This document shows, piece by piece, positions 57,158-64,000 of a DNA stretch of 64,000 nucleotides. A program made the position numbers and the translations under genes. The notes beneath the pieces were generated by a model that ran no database searches, had not been told where the DNA came from, and was given only the letters and a program-made list of their open reading frames with translations. The stretch is from Cladophialophora immunda. Taxonomy: Eukaryota; Ascomycota; Eurotiomycetes; Chaetothyriales; Herpotrichiellaceae. Each line of letters starts with the position of its first letter. The first letter of the stretch is position 1. The stretch spans positions 949,704 through 1,013,703 of the forward strand of contig NW_015622544.1 of the NCBI RefSeq assembly GCF_000835495.1, read 5' to 3'.

Positions 57158-59663
57158 TCAGTTCGCTTTGACAGGCTCCAATCTCCCCTCTGTGCGACCG
57201 TCGATCCTCACATCGAATCTGACCGTGCCGTCCTGCGACGCAACGGCCTCCTTGCCCATCAAGCTGTACTTCTCGCCGGGCACGCACCCCTTAAACCCCA
57301 AGCCAAACACCCCCGGCTCGCGCCCGTGGTACAGGACGAGATCCACACTCTCGCCGTCGCGACTGTAGCACTTGGCCACCAGCACGTCCGGGAACGCGAC
57401 CTCCTCGAGGACCGGGGCGCGCGAGACCTGCTGGGGCGGCCCGCGCTGGATCATGGCGGTCCAGTCCTGGAACCGGCCCAGGCGGGCCCGCAGCGTGGTG
57501 CCTTGCCAGAGGGTGCTGAGGCCGCGGTTCTTGAGCGCACCCGTCCCCGTGGCGATCGCCGGGTGGTACTCGTCGTCGATCTGGCGCAGGAGCTCGCGGC
57601 GCAGCGCCTCGTCGCCGTACTCGGCCGCCGCGGCCGCGCAGATGCACCGGATCGCCCCCTCGCCGGACTTGTAGTTGCCCGCGTCCAGCATGTCGGCGCC
57701 CAGCAGGTTGCGCACCTCCAGGCGGCCATTCTCGTCGTACTGGAGCGTTTCTCTCTTGGCGAATGCTGGACAAACGTCAATACCAAACGTTATTCATTAC
57801 ACTTTTGGGGGTCTGGGAGGGGGTTATATATGTATCAGAGGGCAAGCAGAGGGAGAGAAGGAGAGAGGCTTACCCCAGTTCCGGTGCGCGATGTGAGGCA
57901 GATACGACGCGCAGAGCAGCGAGTTGACCATGTCGGACATGGCACCCGCGAGGCCTGGAATCTGGACGCAGTTTCTGTCAGTGGCCGCTCCATGAAAGCC
58001 CTCGCGCGCAAAGACTTACCGTGAAGCCGGTTAGTTCGCTGCGGATCGGCAGGATGGTCCCATCTGGCTCGCTGAACTCGGTCTCGAGGGCGTGCTCGAA
58101 TCGCCCGCGCAAGTCCTCGCCGTACTTGTTCCCCAGGAGACGATCGGTGAGGAGGATGCCGCCAATGCCAACCAGGCTGAGAAGAACCAAACTGTTAGTC
58201 TGACACCGAACCATCGACCGGTCGAGCCCGCCCCGGCGAAATGAGAGATCATCGAGAAAACTTACTTGCAGGGCGTGTAGAGCCAGTTGGGCTCGCAGGG
58301 GTAGAGGCAGTAGGCCGCCTCGTTCATGTTTCTGTAGACCGCGTCGGCAACGCCCTGGACGTCGTAGGGGAACTTGAGCGTGTCGGTGATCTCAAAGGTC
58401 ATGCTGCCCGGCTTGGTGTACCGGTCGTCGCCCGTGTTGGACTGGTAGATGCCCACGGCCTGGAGGATGTATCCCGTCACCATGATGTTGTCTTTCTTGC
58501 ACGGGTCCCAGTCGTGGGCGTTGAATTTGCCGGCCATAGACTCCCATTTCCAGAATCTGCAAGCATGGGAGATGTATGTCAGCAGGGAGAACTCAACTGC
58601 ATACCCCTCGAGGGTCGACGCTTACTCCATCACCTTCTTCGTGAAGCTAGAGACGAAATGTCAGCACTGGCCATGTCAAATTGCTGGGGTGGGAAAATAA
58701 CCCACCTCTTGTCAATGGCGTTGCGCTGTGCCTGAGACAGATAGCCGTGGAAATTGGGGCAGTACACGTTCTGATACAGGCCCAGGCAGTTGACGGCCTC
58801 GTACAGCTGATACCGGATGGCCGACGTCTGGAACTGGTCGATCACGTCGTGGTAGGAGAAGTCGTCCTTGGGCGTCAGGCCGAGCTCCAGGTACCATTGC
58901 ACGAAGCGCAGCGTCTTCTCGTCGACCTCGCGCGTGCCGGGCTCGGGCGCCGCGACCGCTTCCGTTTGGTTCTTTTGGACTTCCTCGACCAGGTAGTTGT
59001 TGCGGGCAGCTCGCTTCTTCCGTGCCTCGGCGTTGGCTCGCTTGCAGGCGAAGGCGAGGTAGATGATCCCGCCGACGCACACCGCGGACATCAGGGGACC
59101 GGCGAGTTCCAGGACGGATTCTTTGGCCAGCGCGGCTGAGAGCGCGGCGGTACCGACCCAGAGCAGAATTGGGAATATCAACCCGCCCATCCCGAACCAA
59201 GCAAAGAGAACCAATGGGATCAAAGCACAGGAGACGACAAACGACAGGATCGATGGGATGGTGCAGACGGCCACGAGACCCGCCCCCGGGAAGAGAAGAC
59301 CCAGTCCAGCCGCGCGCAGAGCTGGGGACTGGAACTTGTAGAAAGAGGTGAGCCCTGCGGCGAACAAGCAGGCATATTGCACGAGGGTTCGACGTTGATA
59401 ATGCCATTTCGTGAGACCGGCTCCCGCGTTGTCGGGCACGAGCACATCTGAAGAGAGAACAGTGAGCCAACACGGTCGAAGCGAGGGAGATTGCACCAGC
59501 CGCAACCGTACCATGCCAGTTGAAATCGCCCACGAGGGATTTCTCAGACGCCTTGCTAGAGCTGGATTTGGTCTGCTCTCGGGCAGGAGCTGTAGCCGTC
59601 TGCATGGAGTTGAGTATCTGTGCGTTTTCTCTATGGCGGCACCACGCTTACCATAGTCGCCAT
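57158..59663 (-). CDS. Linalool dehydratase/isomerase-family membrane protein
   Basis: Eight exons (59652-59663, 59512-59599, 58706-59447, 58626-58646, 58266-58556, 58020-58176, 57874-57961, 57158-57765), introns 52-108 nt, all phases consistent; 668 residues. Exons of 12 and 21 nt are unusual. Residues about 50-165 contain four or more hydrophobic helices. The rest matches the linalool dehydratase/isomerase (LDI) alpha/alpha-barrel: VMEFWKWESMAGKF, DPCKKDNIMVTGYILQ, a KPGSMTFE motif, and CEPNWLYTPCN with Cys375 and Cys384. In the bacterial Castellaniella enzyme, which interconverts myrcene, linalool and geraniol, two catalytic cysteines sit nine residues apart in the equivalent place, as I recall. 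Fungal members are uncharacterised to my knowledge, so the substrate may differ. The gene is divergent from an aldehyde dehydrogenase. Confidence 0.85.
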
Positions 59664-60796
59664 TGCGAGGACACCAGGTTGCCTGAAACTTGCAATAGTA
59701 CCCCTATACTTGATAGACACTGCGAAGAAAAAGAAGAGAAAGACGACCGTAGAACGGCCACACCACGTAAGGCCTGGGATCGGACTCTTATGCCTGGACT
59801 GGACCCTCACCTATCAAGTCGACCTTACCAAGGCATCTTACCTAGGTAGCCACACTGAATGTGTTTTCCTGGTATCCATGTCTGCTGCGTAGGCCAGTCT
59901 CTGGCTTGCCTCGTCTAACCCCGCAGTATTGCATTCGAGAAGCAGATTTGCGGGGAGCTGCTCGATAGGTGTGTGGTGCCTATGGTTCGCTTATGCAAAT
60001 CGCACGAATCATTGCCAATGACTCGAGTGACATCCGGGAGTTTGGTAATAAAAGTCCCAGTCACCCCCCGGGTCTGAGAGTTTGCGAGCGAAGGGGGAAA
60101 CAAGCTATATGTTCGCTGCGAGAGGATGTGACGAGGGTCCGCCTTCCGGCCTGGATCGATGCATCTCTGGCCCCTCCTGGGGCCTCCGATTCCTCACCTA
60201 GCCTCCGTCTGATCATATCTCGATGCTGTCGATTCGATCCAAGGCTCGCCCAAGGCACGAGTCGTGCTTTCTGACTCGGAGCTGAGAGGGGGAGCAATGA
60301 GCTCCGAAAGGCGAGCAGCCTTCTCCTTCTCGATCACTAATGCGTTCTGGAAGGAGTCAGAAAAGCTGAGAACTTCGTCTCTGCCATGAGGCTTCCATTG
60401 GCTGATCTGGGGCTCCCTCGACCACGCGGCTAACCTCGGTCAGGAAGGTTGCTGCTTGTAGGTCGAGGAGTGGCCATCCGAGGTACTTTGCCAGCCGCCA
60501 TGGCAACTCTAGCCGTGTAGATCGCGTCTTGAGGACCCAGACGTTGTTGGATGTGCCCAAACGGATCATGGCATGGCGTCGATGCCTCTAGAAACCCATT
60601 TGTGCATCCCGAGGTGATTAACCGGTCTCGACCTGCCCCGCGCTTCGATTGCCCCTCGTCTTGTAAATATCGACGCCGGTGTCATAAAGCAAGTTTGTTT
60701 TCCGTTGCCGTGGTATTTTCTGCTATCCTTGGCCTCTCGAGTTGCCAAAAAGTCTTTCTGAAAGAAACTGTTCATACCGCAAGTGACGCCTTCAAG
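59664..60796. promoter_or_regulatory. Divergent promoter region, LDI-like and ALDH
   Basis: 1.13 kb between two head-to-head start codons. The frame of the dehydrogenase extends upstream to an ATG at 60551, but this leader has no family resemblance. CCG/CGG triplets occur near 60140 (TCCGCCTTCCGG), which could suit a zinc-cluster factor; no firm site is claimed. Confidence 0.45.
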
Positions 60797-62475
60797 ATGG
60801 GTTCGATCTCAGGTCCAGGATTTGACGTTTTCAACGGGTTTTACAACACCATCAATGGGAAGTTGTCCAGCACAGAGAAAACCAGACACGGCATCAATCC
60901 CGCCACAGGCAAGCCAAACCCAGAAGTCCCAGTATCTACCCCTAAGGACGTCGACGATGCTGTAGCCGCTGCCAAGGAAGCATTCAAGACGTGGTCGCAG
61001 ACTCCATACGAGAAGCGACGGGACGCCGTCTTGGCCTTTGCCGATGGCCTTGAGAAATATGCCAATGACTTTGGAAAGCTCCTGACCCAAGAGCAAGGAA
61101 AACCGGTAAGGACGTGCCAGGACGACCAAGTAGTCGCTGTGCTAAATCGCCATAACCACAGATTCAATTCGCCATTGGCGAGGCCAACACAGGTGTCCAC
61201 TGGATGCGGGCTTTGTCCAAGCTGGAACTCAAGGAAGAGGTCGTTGAAGAGAACGAGGAGAAAAAAACCATTGTCCGATATACACCTCTCGGGGTCACCG
61301 TGGGCATCGTACCTTGGAACTTTCCCATTCATCTGGCTTGCGGCAAGATTGCTCCTTCTGTCCTCACCGGTAACCCGATCATCATTAAGCCATCGCCCTT
61401 TACACCGTACTGCGACTTGAAGCTCGGTGAACTCGCTCAACAATACTTCCCTCCTGGTGTTGTTCAGGTCCTGAGCGGCGACGACAATCTGGGTCCTTGG
61501 CTCACCGCGCATCCTGGCCCTGATAAGATCAGCTTTACCGGATCGACGGTGACTGGCAAGAAGGTTATGGAGAGCGCGGCCAAGACACTGAAGCGAGTGA
61601 CCTTGGAGCTGTAAGTGTGGTTTTCCGATTATCCGTGCCTCTCACTCACATTTATAGGGGTGGCAAAGATCCCGCTATTATCTGCAAGAACGTTGACATC
61701 AACGCCGTTGCCCAAAAGGTATAAGTTGTCCTTGACCCGAGCTCGTCCGATGGCGGTCACTAATACTGACGGCAGATTGCTACCCTTGCCTTCCTTAACT
61801 CAGGTCAGATTTGCTTGGCCATCAAGCGTATCTATGTCCACGAGTCCATCCACGACAAGTTTAGAGATGCCATGGTCGAGTTCACCAAGACATTAAAGGT
61901 TGGCGACGGTAGTGAGGAGGGAGTCTTCCTTGGACCTATCCAAAACAAGATGCAGTATGAGAAAGTCAAGGTATGTTTTGCGCCCGTCGTGTGCAGTGCG
62001 TCTGCCCTTGGTTCTTATTTCTCTGACGCTATTGTAGACCTTCTTCAACGACATCGAAAAGGAGAAATGGACCGTCGCAGTTGGTGGCAAGAATGAGGAC
62101 AAGCCTGGTTACTTCATCACACCCACCATCATCGATAAGCCTGCAGATAACTCGAGAATCGCCACAGAGGAACCATTTGGCCCCATTGTCCCTCTCATGA
62201 CCTGGACCGATGAAGACGATGTCATTGCTCGTGCCAACAACACCAAGATGGGTCTTGGAGCTTCTGTGTGGTCTGATGACTTGGATGAGGCTGCTCGCAT
62301 TGCTCGACAGCTTGACGCTGGTAGCGTCTGGGTGAACACCCATCTTGAGGTTGACCCCAACGCGCCTTTTGGTGGCCACAAGGAGAGCGGTATTGGTTTC
62401 GAATGGGGCATTGGCGGCCTCAAGTCGTTCTGCAATGTCCAGAGCTTGTTCTTGAAGAAGAAGACTTCGGCATAA
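60797..62475 (+). CDS. NAD(P)-dependent aldehyde dehydrogenase
   Basis: Five exons (60797-61105, 61162-61610, 61658-61718, 61776-61970, 62038-62475) with introns of 56, 47, 57 and 67 nt; 483 residues, the usual length. It oxidises an aldehyde to the acid. Motifs are VPWNFPIHLACGKIAPSVLTGN (substrate/cofactor cleft, shown split here as VPWNFP and KIAPSVLTGN), IIIKPSPFTP, FTGSTVTGKKV, the general base Glu252 in LELGGKDP, the catalytic Cys286 in NSGQICLAIK, and EEPFGPIVP. The pattern is that of the salicylaldehyde/succinic-semialdehyde-like group that acts on aromatic or aliphatic aldehydes. The start at 60797 (AAGATGG) begins the family-like MGSISGPGFDVFNG. It is head-to-head with the LDI-like gene, so an isoprenoid aldehyde such as geranial is a reasonable candidate substrate; this is inference. 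Confidence 0.93.
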
Positions 62476-63039
62476 GTTGGCAGCTAGGAACAATGACTGT
62501 ACTTTATGCACACCCCGATCTTGCGCGTCAGAAACCTTCGTTCTCTGGATGATTGCTGTTGTGAGGCATCGAAATGACAATCAAGAGCATCAAGGTAGAT
62601 TCGACGGAGTTATTCAAATGTCCCGTCTACCAAACACGGCTTGAAAGTCCATATTGCTATGGGCTCACCTACCTCGTATGAAGTAACAGATGGTCGCATA
62701 CTGAAGCTGTTCGTCCACTGAATCTTCCAGTTCGTTGGCTTCTGCCTCATGCGAATAGGGCTGAAGCCCCTTTTACTCTCACAATCTCTCTCTAATACTC
62801 CACCGTATTAAGATTGCCAAGCGTACGGTGGGCTATATACCCGTACTAGCGCAGAGGAATAATTGCGCGACGGAATTGGCAAGTAAACGAATGAGGACAG
62901 ACATGCACTTTGCAGGCTGAAGTTGCGGCACACGATCAACGGAGGGTTGAGCGTCCGTCGTACCTTGCATATATGACTTTGCACGGATACCACAGCGTTC
63001 GTCCATCGAGGACGTTCGCACCTCTCACATCCTCCCCAA
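62476..63039. other. Intergenic, promoter of the HEAT-repeat gene
   Basis: About 560 bp between the dehydrogenase 3' end and the start of the next rightward gene. A TACTCCACCGTA stretch lies at 62796-62807. No gene. Confidence 0.5.
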
Positions 63040-64000
63040 ATGGCGACGCCTTCTGCCGCTCCCGCTCCGCAATCTGCGCCTGCGGTCAACGGCACCTCGA
63101 ACCTTGAACTCGACGTATCCAAGCTGCACACCCTGCCGACCGAGCAGCAAGACTTGTACCTGTTGACCTTCGTCTCCGATTTCCAGCGCCATGTCGAACA
63201 ACTGTCCGCAGAGGCTCTGCCTTCCTATCAAGCTTCGATCAAGAAGGAAGTTATCAAGATCGTTGGACTGGGTTCTCCGGTCCCATCCCGTGTGATTCGA
63301 AACGGCCTCGGAAGGATTCTAGCAGATGCGTTCGGTCGTGGCAGCCACAGTCTCCTCTACGAAACCATCAACGATCTCTTAGCCATATTGAATGCGGGAA
63401 AGACGGACAAGGAGTTGGGTTCAAAACATGCGGCGGTGGTTTGTCTAGGGGCCCTTTTCCGCGCCGCCGGAGACAGTGCTATTAGTCTCTCTGGCCTCAC
63501 GGTCGCGACAGTTCTTAAGCTCTTGAAGTCTTCCCATGCCGGAGTCAGGGGGTGTGTCTTCAGAGCGCTCGGCGGACTGATCATTGGCATAAAACGAAGC
63601 TTGGATGAGCATGTTGCTCGGGATATCTGGAAACAAGCCCGGCATGCTGCAACAAGCGAAAAATCAACCTTTGTTCAGAGATGTGCATGTTCGTGTCTTC
63701 GCAGTCTGGCCAGTGAGACCGGGTACTTCAACAATTCGAATGACTTTGACAGCCTCAAAACAACCATCTGGAAAGCATTCGACGGTTCCACACCATCTGT
63801 CAGGCATGCCGCCGCCGCCGCCATGGCGGCTGCACTGAACCAAGCTTATTCTGCGAACGGCAACGCCGAGGTGCCGGTGCTACGGAAACCGAAAAAGTCC
63901 AAGAAGCCGGGCGACGATCTGGATGAGGAAGTCGACGCTGAACGACCTGGCTCGCCTTCACTTGGACAAGTCAAAGCTTCTATGCGACTGACGTTTTCTT
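63040..64000 (+). CDS. Laa1/HEATR5-like HEAT-repeat protein, N-terminal part (runs off window)
   Basis: The ATG at 63040 opens a frame that reaches the window edge, 320 codons, with no stop. After a Pro/Ala-rich start (MATPSAAPAPQSAPAVNG) come helical HEAT-type repeats: YLLTFVSDFQRHVEQL, RVIRNGLGRILADAFGRG, KHAAVVCLGALFRAAGD, GVRGCVFRALGGLIIGI, FVQRCACSCLRSLASETG, SVRHAAAAAMAAAL. A Lys-rich linker (RKPKKSKKPGDDLDEE) follows. The order resembles the N-terminus of the AP-1 accessory protein Laa1 (yeast) / HEATR5 (animals), very large proteins that help clathrin adaptor AP-1 at the trans-Golgi and endosomes. The full gene would continue for several kb. Identification is from pattern memory, not a search. 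Confidence 0.75.
   Translation, partial: MATPSAAPAPQSAPAVNGTSNLELDVSKLHTLPTEQQDLYLLTFVSDFQRHVEQLSAEALPSYQASIKKEVIKIVGLGSPVPSRVIRNGLGRILADAFGRGSHSLLYETINDLLAILNAGKTDKELGSKHAAVVCLGALFRAAGDSAISLSGLTVATVLKLLKSSHAGVRGCVFRALGGLIIGIKRSLDEHVARDIWKQARHAATSEKSTFVQRCACSCLRSLASETGYFNNSNDFDSLKTTIWKAFDGSTPSVRHAAAAAMAAALNQAYSANGNAEVPVLRKPKKSKKPGDDLDEEVDAERPGSPSLGQVKASMRLTFS

Noticed and set aside
60551..60796. Upstream in-frame ATG giving a longer aldehyde dehydrogenase with a hydrophobic leader
   Set aside because: The extra 82 residues do not look like a targeting peptide of this family; the ATG at 60797 starts the normal family N-terminus with a better context.

Overview
The window is nuclear DNA of a filamentous ascomycete (Pezizomycotina). 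The signs are many short GT-AG introns (mostly 47-120 nt), a Zn2Cys6 regulator, a WSC-type wall sensor, fungal-specific disordered proteins, a nuclear tRNA-Gly(GCC) with a T-run terminator, and long intergenic stretches rich in simple repeats. A Eurotiomycetes-like black mould or relative would fit, but that is a guess. I rebuilt exon structures by reading splice sites and checking phase by hand; no alignment was run.

Layout, left to right. 0-0.8 kb: start of a leftward conserved fungal protein that runs off the edge. 6.5-7.8 kb: inositol-polyphosphate 5-phosphatase with a C-terminal membrane anchor. 9.1-10.8 kb: secreted berberine-bridge-type FAD oxidase. 14.8-17.0 kb: Arg/Glu-rich repeat protein (DUF8035 type). 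18.9-20.4 kb: WSC cell-wall sensor with stacked microsatellites upstream. 26.1-28.0 kb: 4-coumarate-CoA-ligase-like enzyme ending in a peroxisomal signal. 28.5 kb: tRNA-Gly. 28.7-34.6 kb: repeat-rich accessory stretch with a foldback element, a decayed ORF and duplicated leader segments. 34.6-37.1 kb: UPF1-like SF1 helicase whose 5' part lies in another frame.

37.8-44.1 kb: four rightward genes (Zn2Cys6 factor, short-chain dehydrogenase, RraA-type aldolase, peroxisome-tagged ABM-like protein) that look like a small catabolic or tailoring cassette. 45.0-50.5 kb: a cellulose-synthase-like GT2 and a GH12 endoglucanase transcribed divergently. 54.1-56.9 kb: intronless protein with about 19 ankyrin repeats, preceded by units that look like decayed ankyrin repeats. 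57.2-62.5 kb: a linalool dehydratase/isomerase-family membrane protein head-to-head with an aldehyde dehydrogenase. 63.0 kb to the edge: N-terminus of a Laa1/HEATR5-like HEAT-repeat protein.

The two functional pairings that stand out are LDI-like with ALDH, which resembles the logic of bacterial acyclic monoterpene degradation (linalool/geraniol, then geranial, then geranic acid), and the GT2 synthase with GH12, a beta-glucan builder beside a beta-glucan cutter. Intergenic intervals of 3-6 kb (0.8-6.5, 10.8-14.8, 20.4-26.1, 50.5-54.1 kb) hold no gene I can support.
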